Shown here: piece by piece, positions 33,368 through 41,539 of the stretch | Position numbering within the stretch: position 1 is the stretch's first letter | Layout of the letters: each line of letters begins with the position of its first letter | Origin: Candidatus Thorarchaeota archaeon SMTZ1-45 | GTDB lineage: Archaea > Asgardarchaeota > Thorarchaeia > Thorarchaeales > Thorarchaeaceae | Direction: 5' to 3' | NCBI GenBank assembly: GCA_001563335.1 | Contig: LRSL01000075.1 | Location: 1 to 41,943 of the forward strand | DNA length: 41,943 bases | The notes under the pieces: generated by a model | The model's input: the letters and a program-made list of their open reading frames with translations, nothing else | What the model was told of the DNA's origin: nothing | Database searches by the model: none | Position numbers and translations under genes: made by a program

Positions 33368-34409
33368 GGAACTCGGTCTCGATAAACTGAACTTCTTGCG
33401 CAAGTCTAGCGCAAGGTGATCCTTTAGGTTTAACAACTTCACCAACAAGCCAACAAGGCAGATTCTTCTCCTTCAGGAACCCACGAAACTCATCCTCTTT
33501 GTTGGCATCTAAGAATACAAGCATTCCACCTGCAGTTTCAGCGCCATACCCAGTTGAGAGTCTGTGACCAAAGAACTCTGCGAGCTGAAGAGTACCATGA
33601 ATAATAGGAATCTGATTGATGACAACATCAACACCACTTAGTGAGCTGACATTTCCAGCATGCCCGAGAAGGCCGAATCCTGTCACATCAGTAGCAGCAT
33701 TCACTCCAACTTCTTGCATTGCTTGAGCTACTTCAAGGTTGCTGAATGTCATCACTCTAACAGCCACATCCTGCATTCGTTTCAGGTCAGATTCCTTGAA
33801 TTTAGATAAGAGAACATCACGTTTCTCATCTTGGAGGTCTCTATACGATCTCATCGCTGATTGTATCCCCAATGGTTTTGTCAGAAGAATCACATCACCA
33901 ACCTTAGCACCGTGCGAATAGACAATATCACGCGGATGAGCGACGCCAAGTGCAATCCCTCCAAAGACCGGGCAAGGATTCGTGATTGTCTGACCACCTG
34001 AGAGCTTTGCTCCATGACGCTCCATGAAACTCTTCATTCCTTTGAGGACTCCAACAACAATCTCTTGAGGCAGATCCTTAGGATAAGCTAAGAAAGCCTG
34101 CAGTGAAAGAATGTTGGTGACACCCATAGCGAAGACATCATTCGTAGCATTACACGCTATAATCTCACCTTGTATGAAAGGGTCATCGTGAATGGGTGTG
34201 AAAATATCCACATTTTCTACAATAGCCACATCTTCGTTAATAATGCGGACCACAGCATCATCGCCTATTTCCTGGGTTGTTGTAGAACCAGTAGGAAGTA
34301 GATCAGCTACTTGTAGAAGGCGAGTGAGATCATCTTGTGTGACCTTGCAGCTTCAACCATGAGAAGTTACCATTGCAGTTAGTCGTACTTCCCGCACTCG
34401 GTGACTCAT
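33363..34409 (-). CDS. selD: Selenophosphate synthetase SelD, selenocysteine-containing (in-frame TGA)
   Basis: The product has 348 residues if the TGA at 34353-34355 is read as Sec19. Upstream of a misleading GTG start (34253) the same frame encodes 'EVRLTAMVTSHG', Sec, 'SCKVTQDDLTRLLQ', which aligns with the active-site SHGAGCGCK or KGUGCK of SelD. The conserved Lys (K22) follows. Then come 'EIGDDAVV', 'VDIFTPIHDDPF', 'NATNDVFAMG' and 'LSGGQT', all standard SelD blocks. The enzyme makes selenophosphate from selenide and ATP. The start is the ATG at 34409 or the GTG at 34397; GGAGG at 34410-34414 abuts the former and lies 12 bases before the latter. A C-terminal stop-overlapping hairpin may direct Sec insertion. 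It is divergent from rtcB. Confidence 0.88.
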
Positions 34410-34548
34410 CCTCCTTCAATTTCAAGGCAATTTTGCCCATTTCAAATCTATAGGAAGCGAGTAATAAGATTCTGGGTCAGGCTCACTTCACAAGCCTTAT
34501 AGCCATAGTAACGAAGCGATGCACCATACTACGAGAGTGTGATTAGAG

Positions 34549-35994
34549 TTGGATATCAAGAAGGTTTCAGAAAACATCCATGAAATTCCAAAAAACACAC
34601 AACCTTGTATGAAGGTCCCAGTTATAATATTTGCTTCAGATAGTCTTGTTCGAAAAATGAGGCAAGACGCGACCTTTCAACAAGCAGCAAATGCAGCATG
34701 CCTGCCAGGCATTTACAAGCATAGTATTGTGCTACCAGATGGTCATCAGGGTTATGGATTCCCTATAGGTGGAGTTGCTGCAACAGATTATGAATCAGGT
34801 GTGATTTCGCCAGGTGGTGTTGGTTATGACATCAACTGTGGGGTGCGTGTGTTAAGAACTAATTTAGATGAGAAGGATGTTCGGCCAAAGCTTAGGTCCC
34901 TAATTGACCAACTCTTCGAAGATGTGCCTACGGGGGTAGGGAAGCAAGGTAAGATTGATCTTAAAAATCATCGAGGAGTAGATGAGGTTCTTGTTAACGG
35001 ATCAAATTGGGCAGTGGAACAGGGATATGGATGGGAGGAGGACTTGGCTCACCAAGAGGCAAATGGAAAACTCGATATCGCAAATCCTTCGGACGTTCCG
35101 GAATCTGCCAAAAGCCGAGGTGTCAAACAAAGCGGCACTCTTGGATCAGGCAATCATTTTCTTGAGATTCAGGTGGTTGACGACATCTATGATGAAGAAG
35201 CAGCCAAGTTAATGGGTATCACTCGAAAGAAGCAAGTAATGATTATGATTCATAGCGGGTCTCGTGGTCTCGGACATCAGGTTTGCTCAGAATTCATCAA
35301 AATAATGACTCATGCAATGAGAAAATATAACATTGAAGTACCGGATCGAGAACTTTGTAGTGCACCTACAACCTCAAAGGAAGGACAGGCTTATCTGGGT
35401 GCAATGAGTGCAGCAGCAAATTATGCATTCGCAAATCGACAAACAATGACGCATTGGACAAGAGAGGCATTTGCGAAAGTGATGGGTAGCTCCCCTGAAG
35501 ATTTGGATATGGGACTAATTTACGATGTTGCTCATAATATGGGAAAGGTTGAGGAGCATGAAATTAATGGCAAGAGGACTAAGGTTGTGGTTCATAGAAA
35601 AGGTGCAACTCGAGCATTTCCACCAAGTCATCCTGAAGTCCCATTAAAGTATCGAGATATCGGACAGCCAGTTATCATACCAGGGACAATGGGTACTGCA
35701 TCTTACATCCTCATAGGAAACGAAAAGGCAATGGACTTGACGTGGGGTTCAACTGCTCATGGTGCAGGTCGGTTCTTAAGCCGTGCGAAGGCAAAGAAAC
35801 GATTCTTTGGGAAAGAGGTTCAGGAAGACCTTGCGCAGGAAGGGATTATAGTGAGAGCTACTAAGGGCATAGTAATTGCTGAAGAAGCACCAGGAGCCTA
35901 CAAAGACGTAGATGAAGTCGTAAAAGTATCTGATGCTGTAGGAATAGCAACGAAAGCTGTAAGACTACGCCCCATCGGAGTCATCAAAGGGTGA
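34549..35994 (+). CDS. rtcB: RtcB RNA ligase (tRNA-splicing ligase)
   Basis: The product has 481 residues, a usual intein-free RtcB length. Metal and nucleotide residues are visible: 'LPDGHQGYGFPIGGV', 'GVGYDINCGVRVL' (Asp/Cys), 'GSGNHFLE' (His), 'IHSGSRGLGHQ' (His), 'YDVAHNMGK' (His) and 'STAHGAGRFLSR', whose His is the GMP-accepting residue. It joins 2',3'-cyclic phosphate and 5'-OH RNA ends in tRNA exon ligation with GTP and Mn2+. The start is the TTG at 34549: a stop codon lies three codons upstream in frame, and the product begins like other RtcBs. GAGAGTG is about 9 bases before it. The final 30 bases overlap the convergent EamA gene. Confidence 0.96.
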   Translation: MDIKKVSENIHEIPKNTQPCMKVPVIIFASDSLVRKMRQDATFQQAANAACLPGIYKHSIVLPDGHQGYGFPIGGVAATDYESGVISPGGVGYDINCGVRVLRTNLDEKDVRPKLRSLIDQLFEDVPTGVGKQGKIDLKNHRGVDEVLVNGSNWAVEQGYGWEEDLAHQEANGKLDIANPSDVPESAKSRGVKQSGTLGSGNHFLEIQVVDDIYDEEAAKLMGITRKKQVMIMIHSGSRGLGHQVCSEFIKIMTHAMRKYNIEVPDRELCSAPTTSKEGQAYLGAMSAAANYAFANRQTMTHWTREAFAKVMGSSPEDLDMGLIYDVAHNMGKVEEHEINGKRTKVVVHRKGATRAFPPSHPEVPLKYRDIGQPVIIPGTMGTASYILIGNEKAMDLTWGSTAHGAGRFLSRAKAKKRFFGKEVQEDLAQEGIIVRATKGIVIAEEAPGAYKDVDEVVKVSDAVGIATKAVRLRPIGVIKG

Positions 35995-36912
35995 GATTCT
36001 CGATCTTTCACGGGCTGCAATATCTGCCAAAACAAGAGCGATTCCAAACAGAATCACAAGAAATCCGATAATGGTTGTTGGCCCTGGAATCTGCAAGAAA
36101 ATTAGTGCAGCAAGAATTGCGGCGCCTATAGGTTCCCCAAGCACAGCTGAAGATACCACATAAGCTGGTACCTTTGTTAGAAGGTAATTATTGACAGAAT
36201 GGCCGAGAACAGTTGGAAAGATTGCCAGAGCTATGAAAATAGCGACTTCGGCAGGTTCGAATACTAGTAAGTTCAAATTAAATGTAACACAAATGGGAAT
36301 TGTAGAAAGTGCAGCTATGAAATAGATTATTGAAGTGTAGACGGTAATTGGCATATCTTTGGCAAATCGCCGACCTCCGATGAAATACATAGCAAGGAAG
36401 ACAGCTCCTGAAAGAGCAAGAAGGTCTCCGCTCAATGCCAAAGCTCCACTTCCTCCGAAATCACCCCAAGCCAGAAAGATCGCACCAGCCAAGGCAATAA
36501 GGATTCCAGCCCAAGATTTTCTTCGCAAAGATTCCCCAAGAAATAGACTTGAGAGAATTGCGGTAAAGATTGGAGATGAATCAACTAAGACCACACTTGC
36601 GGCAACAGTTGTCATAGTGAGCGATTGAAACCATGTACAAAAATGGAGCGACAATGTTATTCCGATTGCTGCAAGCCAATAATAATTCTCCTTTGTAACT
36701 ACCTTATTTAGTGACTTATAATCACCTCTTAAAGCTCCAATCGAAGCCATGAAAACAGCTCCGTATAGTGTTCTCCAAAAGACAATCACAAAAGGATGAG
36801 AAGAACTGAAGAGAATGAGAATACTTGCGCTTGACACCATCGTGACTGACAGAATTAATAATGGAATGACTTGCTTCTTGCTACTTGATGAATCAATAAG
36901 CGATTCAGCCAT
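35965..36912 (-). CDS. EamA/DMT-family transporter
   Basis: The product has 315 residues with about ten hydrophobic helices arranged as two EamA repeats, as in drug/metabolite exporters. Typical blocks are 'FWRTLYGAVFMASIGALRGD', 'LVDSSPIFTAILSSLFLGES' in the first repeat and 'AVLGEPIGAAILAALIFLQ' in the second. It has Glu residues after the 'LGE' turns, as is usual. The substrate is unknown; amino acids or nucleobases are common for the family. The ATG has AGGTG 7 bases upstream. It begins 4 bases after the deoxyribosyltransferase-like gene and is probably the last gene of that operon. Its end overlaps rtcB by 30 bases tail to tail. Confidence 0.9.
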   Translation of the reverse strand: MAESLIDSSSSKKQVIPLLILSVTMVSSASILILFSSSHPFVIVFWRTLYGAVFMASIGALRGDYKSLNKVVTKENYYWLAAIGITLSLHFCTWFQSLTMTTVAASVVLVDSSPIFTAILSSLFLGESLRRKSWAGILIALAGAIFLAWGDFGGSGALALSGDLLALSGAVFLAMYFIGGRRFAKDMPITVYTSIIYFIAALSTIPICVTFNLNLLVFEPAEVAIFIALAIFPTVLGHSVNNYLLTKVPAYVVSSAVLGEPIGAAILAALIFLQIPGPTTIIGFLVILFGIALVLADIAARERSRISPFDDSDGA

Positions 36913-36916
36913 AGCC

Positions 36917-37420
36917 CTACACCTTTACCTGATGACTGCCTGAACCGCACCCAAGACATTTCAGACCATCCTCAAGTGCTTCTGCAACTTGAGCCTCACA
37001 AACAGGACATTTCTGAACTATCAAGTTCTCAAGATTGTGAGTCCGAAGTATTTTCTCAACATCATCCAGTGTGTTGTATTCAATGAGTACTTTGCCATCA
37101 GCTCCACGAACCATTTTTGACAGAGACTCAACTTCACCATGGAAAAACATCAAGACTGGTTTTACAAGGTCAATCGCTAGCATGATTTCCATTCCTACAC
37201 CGAGAGAAGGATTTGAAACTTCAGCAATTACAAAGTCGGACATTCTTACATTATGAACATCTCGTCTGTAAATTTCTTCAGGTGAAGCAGGACCAAGGAA
37301 TTGAGGCGCAAAGACAGCAAGTCCCAAGTCTTCAAGAATGGCTACAACTTTGGTGCAAAAATCATCTTTTCTTGCGGACTCTTTGATGATTGGAGCTGAC
37401 AAATAGACTAGCACCATCAT
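36917..37420 (-). CDS. Nucleoside 2-deoxyribosyltransferase-like protein with C-terminal zinc ribbon
   Basis: The product has 167 residues. The N-terminal 110 or so follow the nucleoside 2-deoxyribosyltransferase/DNPH1 fold: 'VYLSAPI' at the start, 'YRRDVHNVRMSDFVIAEVS', and 'PSLGVGMEIMLA' with the catalytic-type Glu. Such enzymes cut or exchange the base of deoxynucleosides or deoxynucleotides. A separate C-terminal zinc ribbon, 'CPVC' and 'CLGC' about 16 residues apart, is not part of the usual family. Two adjacent ATGs (37420, 37417) are both compatible with GAGGT upstream. It lies between the OB-fold gene and the transporter, 30 and 4 bases away. Confidence 0.82.
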   Translation of the reverse strand: MMVLVYLSAPIIKESARKDDFCTKVVAILEDLGLAVFAPQFLGPASPEEIYRRDVHNVRMSDFVIAEVSNPSLGVGMEIMLAIDLVKPVLMFFHGEVESLSKMVRGADGKVLIEYNTLDDVEKILRTHNLENLIVQKCPVCEAQVAEALEDGLKCLGCGSGSHQVKV

Positions 37421-37449
37421 GGAACCTCTTGTTATCCTAATTTTAATCG

Positions 37450-37809
37450 TTAATCTTCAGAATCTTTGGATTCAGTGGCTGAACCTATTTCAGATATGGA
37501 TGGAACAGATCCATCATCTACGAGAATTTCATATTTTCCAGAACGGCCAAGAGATAGTTGAACCTTGCCTCTCCATTCTTTTGCCCACCCATCGACGATC
37601 TTAATCACTTTCCCTGCAGAAAGATCAGAGCCTTCGCCAAATCCCCAGAGAGAAAGAATTGTGGATCCTGTACCATCAGCCACAAGAACCTCTGTGAGTT
37701 GAGTTTTCCTCCCTGTTCGAGTATTAATCATCTTGGGTGGTGCCACCGATACAATACGGACAACTAAATCCGTTACATTCTTCCCTGGTTCAACTTCTGA
37801 TAATTTCAA
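37450..37809 (-). CDS. Single OB-fold ssDNA-binding protein (crenarchaeal SSB/RPA-like)
   Basis: The product has 119 residues from the TTG at 37809, which has GAGGG 7 bases upstream; the open frame reaches a TTG at 37845. 'VTDLVVRIVSVAPPKMIN', 'LTEVLVADGTGSTILSLWG' and 'AGKVIKIVDGWAKEWRGKVQ' follow the pattern of Sulfolobus SSB, including the aromatic residues used to stack bases. The C-terminal tail is acidic (ATESKDSED), as in SSBs that recruit partners. It would act in DNA replication or repair. It is downstream of the longin-GTPase gene by 59 bases. Confidence 0.85.
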   Translation of the reverse strand: MKLSEVEPGKNVTDLVVRIVSVAPPKMINTRTGRKTQLTEVLVADGTGSTILSLWGFGEGSDLSAGKVIKIVDGWAKEWRGKVQLSLGRSGKYEILVDDGSVPSISEIGSATESKDSED

Positions 37810-37868
37810 GCAGATTCCCTCAATGTAGCTGCAACATACTAGCAAATCAGTCTTTCCGCTTGTTAAAA

Positions 37869-39677
37869 CTAGTCTTTATTCTTCTCTTCTTCATCTAAAG
37901 CAAGTAACCGCTCAAGCTCAGCAAGCGTTTCACCATTAAGTGGGAGATACGAATCATCTTCCTTATCAATCCCCTCTACTTTGGTGGATGCAGTACCACC
38001 CACTGAACGGTCTAGAGGACCTAGAATGGTTTCAAGCTCTTCAAGTGATTCAGCATCAAGCTCTTCTGTATAATCAGGTTCATTTTCAAGAGGTATAACC
38101 TCATCACTCCCAATTGCTTGAAGTGCTGTGTCTAACTCCTCTTCTGATGCTTGTTCAATCTCTGTTGCTATGATATCATCAAAATCATCAGTTTCAAGAG
38201 CCTCAAAGATGATGTCCTTAGCCATCTTTATTGCATCTGTGTTCTCTTCAACTACAAGTTCTGGAGTTGTAACATCAATAGCTATCTCAGCGGTTTCAGG
38301 CGCAAATTCTGTTGACACTGGTTCAGGCGCAGCTTCAGCTCTAACTTCTTCGAGCTGAGAAGGCTCAACCACAATCTCTTCTTTTGGTTCAAAAGTTACC
38401 TCAGGTTCAGCAGTAACTTCCTCTTTGAATTCAACCTCAGGTATTGGTTCCAATACTGGTTCTGAATCTATTTGAATTCCTACCTCTCCTTGACCCTCTA
38501 TAATTTCAGGTATGGGGAAATCGATTTCCTCTGAAGCATCAGCCGCTACTTCTATTTCTTCCTCAATGATAGTTTCTTCTGTTACTTCTATATCTTCTTC
38601 AATAATCTCATACTCATCAAGATCTTCAATTACATGACCTTCCTCATCCACAAAGACCTCTTCAATGACTTCCACTGTTTCGTACTCTTCTTCTTCTTCG
38701 ATCTCTTCCTCTTCTTCTTCTACATATTTCTCTTCAAGTCCTGCTACTTCTTCAGCTTCAACTCTAGCTATCGCTTCCTCTGTAGCTACATCAGTGAATT
38801 TCAATAACTCAGAAGCAGGTAAATCAGGAAGAGCAACACCAACATATTGTGCTGCCGCTGTCATCAAGATGCGCAACATCTCATCTCGACGATCTTTGTC
38901 AATTGCTACCATTGGGTAGGTTGGAATCCCAAGAATCTTCTGAACAACTTCAGGTTTCATGGCATTGGGCTTGTCCTGTTTGTTCGCCATGGCAAAAACT
39001 GGAACTTTAGGAGCATCTCGTTTTATTAACTTGAGAATGTCCTTACTGATGATTACATTTCTTAGAGTTGAATCACATACTAAAAAGATAACATCTGCGC
39101 CATGAAAGTAAAAACGCCATAGAGTACGAAAACGCTCCTGACCAGCGAAGTCCCATAGGACCAATGAGTAGTTCCCAAAGCGAATATTCTCAACTGTTTC
39201 AAGATTCAATGCTATTGTTGGAACATACTGGAGAGGAGGTGTATCTCCTAGAAGGAGATGTAGCGTGGTAGTCTTACCAACACCACCCTCTCCCACAAGT
39301 GCAATCTTGAGTCTGGTTGTTACAGAGGGTTCTATGAGAGCGGCATAATTCTTAACTGCACCTTCAATGCCATGCTTTTTGAAGGTCTTTGTAATTGCCT
39401 TTATAGCCAGGTCTATCTTTTCATAGGTATTTGCTTCATCCTCGCCCTTATCAGTTACAAAGACAAGAACAGAATCTTCAATCCAATCTTTTCCAAGAAA
39501 CTTATGATCTCCAATAATCAAAGGAAGTTCTGAAACTTGGCCATGATCTGTTCTTAGTTCCTCCCTAGTGGATATGAACTCATTCAATGCATCTTCTTTC
39601 ACCCAGACTGGCCAGTATTGGGTTGTGGCGATTATTTGTCGTGTTGATATGCGAACGAGGAAGGTATTGTGAATCAC
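37869..39677 (-). CDS. Longin-like domain + Arf/Ras-like GTPase + long acidic tail
   Basis: The product has 602 residues in three parts. Residues 1-115 form an alpha/beta domain ('TFLVRISTRQIIATTQYWPV', 'DSVLVFVTDKG') that resembles longin-type domains. The G domain follows at 120-285: G1 GEGGVGKT (129-136), switch I PT (153-154), WDFAGQ (175-180) and NKQD (232-235), close to Rab/Arf-like GTPases with the catalytic Gln present. Residues 300-602 are extremely rich in Glu/Asp, low in complexity and probably disordered, with short helical pieces near the end. The GTG start has GGTGATG 5 bases upstream. The gene leads the operon with the SSB, deoxyribosyltransferase-like and EamA genes. A membrane-traffic or polarity role is inferred from family relations only. 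Confidence 0.85.
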   Translation of the reverse strand: MIHNTFLVRISTRQIIATTQYWPVWVKEDALNEFISTREELRTDHGQVSELPLIIGDHKFLGKDWIEDSVLVFVTDKGEDEANTYEKIDLAIKAITKTFKKHGIEGAVKNYAALIEPSVTTRLKIALVGEGGVGKTTTLHLLLGDTPPLQYVPTIALNLETVENIRFGNYSLVLWDFAGQERFRTLWRFYFHGADVIFLVCDSTLRNVIISKDILKLIKRDAPKVPVFAMANKQDKPNAMKPEVVQKILGIPTYPMVAIDKDRRDEMLRILMTAAAQYVGVALPDLPASELLKFTDVATEEAIARVEAEEVAGLEEKYVEEEEEEIEEEEEYETVEVIEEVFVDEEGHVIEDLDEYEIIEEDIEVTEETIIEEEIEVAADASEEIDFPIPEIIEGQGEVGIQIDSEPVLEPIPEVEFKEEVTAEPEVTFEPKEEIVVEPSQLEEVRAEAAPEPVSTEFAPETAEIAIDVTTPELVVEENTDAIKMAKDIIFEALETDDFDDIIATEIEQASEEELDTALQAIGSDEVIPLENEPDYTEELDAESLEELETILGPLDRSVGGTASTKVEGIDKEDDSYLPLNGETLAELERLLALDEEEKNKD

Positions 39678-39824
39678 TTCAGCATCACCAAGTTCAATCA
39701 GAGCGGGACTCTAGGTTTCTGAAACCTTTTTGATAGTAAGTCAATCCTTTAGGTATAGATTAAGCTGTGCTGTGTGTATATTTTGATATTCTGTGTATCT
39801 ATCAGTGGCCATTCTGAGAAAAAT

Positions 39825-40045
39825 GTTGGAGCGGGGGTCCGCCAACGCGAACCGTCCGCATCCGTGGAGCACTTCCTAACAGGATGCAAGGATAAAATTA
39901 CATGCGCAAGACATGCCCAACGGTGGGCAATAGGGACCTAGAACTCACTTTGGGACCGTGTTTGCTGCGAGTTCCTTGTTTCTTTCGAAACATGACGGGG
40001 GAAGTCCATGCACCCTTGTTACGAAGGTTCATTAGCTCGATGAAC
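39825..40045. ncRNA. Candidate long structured RNA in the 39678-40237 gap, unknown class
   Basis: About 220 GC-richer bases contain successive helices: GTTG-GCGG with CCGC-CAAC (39825-39834/39839-39846, tetraloop), GCATCC/GGATGC (39858-39863/39882-39887), GCCCA/TGGGC (39915-39919/39924-39928), GAACTC/GAGTTC (39941-39946/39969-39974), GTTTC/GAAAC (39978-39982/39987-39991), CATGAC with GT-c-CATG (39991-39996/40004-40010) and GTTCAT/ATGAAC (40027-40032/40040-40045). No long reading frame exists. A TATA-like box at 39777-39786 supports plus transcription; an oligo-T run beyond the first hairpin on the minus strand supports the other. It does not fit SRP RNA, and RNase P topology is not met. The flanks (39678-39776 and 40080-40237) hold nothing recognisable. 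Confidence 0.5.
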
Positions 40046-40237
40046 AAAATACCATAAGAAGCTTTCTAGGTTTTTGCGGAATATGTCCTAATCGATTTTC
40101 ACTGATATTATTACAGAATCATCTAATGCAAATTGAAGAAATCATAGTGGTGTAAAAGATTTGATTTTTTCAGAAAGATTTCACTTCATACTCATTAACA
40201 TTTATACAATCTAAGTGCTGCAGATTTATACTATCGA

Positions 40238-41377
40238 TTATCGTGGAAAGTTGTCTCTGAGCAAACGCAGATGATGATGTACCATCTCCATCTGTTTAGG
40301 ATCATCAGGTGTCTTCTCAAGATCTGTGACAAGTGTCTGAAGGAAATATTCTGGGAAGAATAGTCTGACCCTAATATCATTTAGTAGAAACAACCATTTG
40401 TCATATTCTCCAGATGCACCTTTACGTCTCTTTTCAGAGATAATCCTGAACTTCTTGAGTGTCTGAATAGCAGACTTCAACTCTTTTGGTGGAATAGCAA
40501 GTGTCGCTTCTAGTTCAGAAATATTAACTGGTCTTCTTCTTAGCTCGCTTAGTGTATCATAGCAATCTGGATCAGCAAGCACTTGAGCAACAGATACTGT
40601 ATCCTCTGGTGTCTTTTGCCATTCTGTTAGGAATTCCAAAACCTCAGACTTGTATTCAGCAGCAAGCTCTGGATCTAATACACTGCTAGCTGCCTCCATA
40701 GCTATTAGTGGTGGAGCCCGGAAAACCTCAAGATCTTTGATCATAAAAACACAGGTTCTTCCTATCTCATCAACCCACTCAGTCTTAACAAGACCAAGTT
40801 CCTCAAATGGTGCAATGACTGAATCTACACTCACACTTGGCAATCCAGTGACCATTTTAAGCCATTCTTCGAGTTCCTCCTTAGAAATGCCGCCTTTCCA
40901 GAGCTTTGGAAATACAGCTCGAGAAACCTCATCTGAGAAAAGCCGTGCAAGACGTGATTCGTCTGTCATTCCTGCAAGTCTGATAATTCGACGGTACGTA
41001 TTATCGAGCTCAGTCTGTAGTTCAGCATCGGTCATAGCAACGACTGCATTTGTAAGTGGTGTGACGACTGAAGTGATAGCAGCTTCGTAGGTCTTAGGAT
41101 CTTCTGAAGGTGTTAGAAGAAGGGAAACACAATATTGTTCCTCTTCCCTGACAACTCCAGTATAGTAGGAAGCTACACCATATTCTTCGCCACCTATCCT
41201 AACACTTAATGATGAGAATCCAGCAGTGGCATCACCCATAGCATGTGATGTGAAAATACGCATGATCTCAGTGTTTAGATCTTCCCTATAATAGTCCGCA
41301 AAGTCCGCAGGAACTTTCGCCTTTAAGACAGCACCTATTTTTGAGTCCCAATCTATGAGCAGCATCGCAACGGGCAT
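40238..41377 (-). CDS. Longin/roadblock-like N-terminal domain with winged-helix C-terminal region
   Basis: The product has 379 residues. The start 'MPVAMLLIDWDSKIGAVLKAKVP' followed by 'YGVASYYTGVVREEEQYCVS' and a long amphipathic helix has the profilin-like alpha/beta pattern of longin or roadblock domains. The remaining 250 residues are helical with at least two winged-helix-like units, for example 'ISKEELEEWLKMVTGLPSVS' and 'VNISELEATLAIPPKELKSA'. There is no signal or membrane segment. GGAGAG lies about 9 bases before the ATG. It may link a GTPase system to nucleic acid or protein partners, but this is speculation from the domain pattern. It follows tmk by 162 bases on the same strand. 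Confidence 0.7.
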   Translation of the reverse strand: MPVAMLLIDWDSKIGAVLKAKVPADFADYYREDLNTEIMRIFTSHAMGDATAGFSSLSVRIGGEEYGVASYYTGVVREEEQYCVSLLLTPSEDPKTYEAAITSVVTPLTNAVVAMTDAELQTELDNTYRRIIRLAGMTDESRLARLFSDEVSRAVFPKLWKGGISKEELEEWLKMVTGLPSVSVDSVIAPFEELGLVKTEWVDEIGRTCVFMIKDLEVFRAPPLIAMEAASSVLDPELAAEYKSEVLEFLTEWQKTPEDTVSVAQVLADPDCYDTLSELRRRPVNISELEATLAIPPKELKSAIQTLKKFRIISEKRRKGASGEYDKWLFLLNDIRVRLFFPEYFLQTLVTDLEKTPDDPKQMEMVHHHLRLLRDNFPR

Positions 41378-41409
41378 TTTTCTTCTCTCCGGGTCCCTAG
41401 AGTAAGGTT

Positions 41410-41463
41410 AGACAAAGCCAGATTGATTTAGGATGCAGGGGGCCAGCCTAAAAAACCTTGTCT
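41410..41463 (-). promoter_or_regulatory. Nested inverted repeats in the leader of the 40238-41377 gene
   Basis: AGACAA (41410-41415) pairs with TTGTCT (41458-41463) and encloses TTTAGG (41427-41432) with CCTAAA (41447-41452), around a GC-rich loop. On the minus strand this lies 33 bases upstream of the gene's ATG. It could be a leader structure or, less likely, a terminator. Both helices are short. Confidence 0.25.
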
Positions 41464-41539
41464 TATTTGGTTCCGACTATTAGAATTTTCGACTTGTTCA
41501 GCGCTTTTTGGAGAAGAGTTTCACTATAAAATGAGGCAT

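Noticed and set aside
34353..34355. In-frame TGA near the start of SelD taken as a true stop or pseudogene
   Set aside because: The codon sits exactly at the Cys/Sec active-site position and the sequence on both sides matches SelD, so selenocysteine is the simpler reading.
34549..35994. Intein in RtcB
   Set aside because: Archaeal RtcB genes often carry inteins, but the 481-residue length and unbroken motifs show none.
38128..38358. Ser/Val-rich plus-strand reading frames at about 38.1-38.9 kb
   Set aside because: They are antisense to the Glu-rich tail of the GTPase; GAA/GAG repeats give Ser/Phe-rich frames on the other strand.
39825..40045. RNase P RNA or SRP RNA
   Set aside because: The GGGGGAAGTCC segment recalls RNase P P4, but its partner and the order of helices do not fit. 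The SRP helix 8 motif is absent on both strands.
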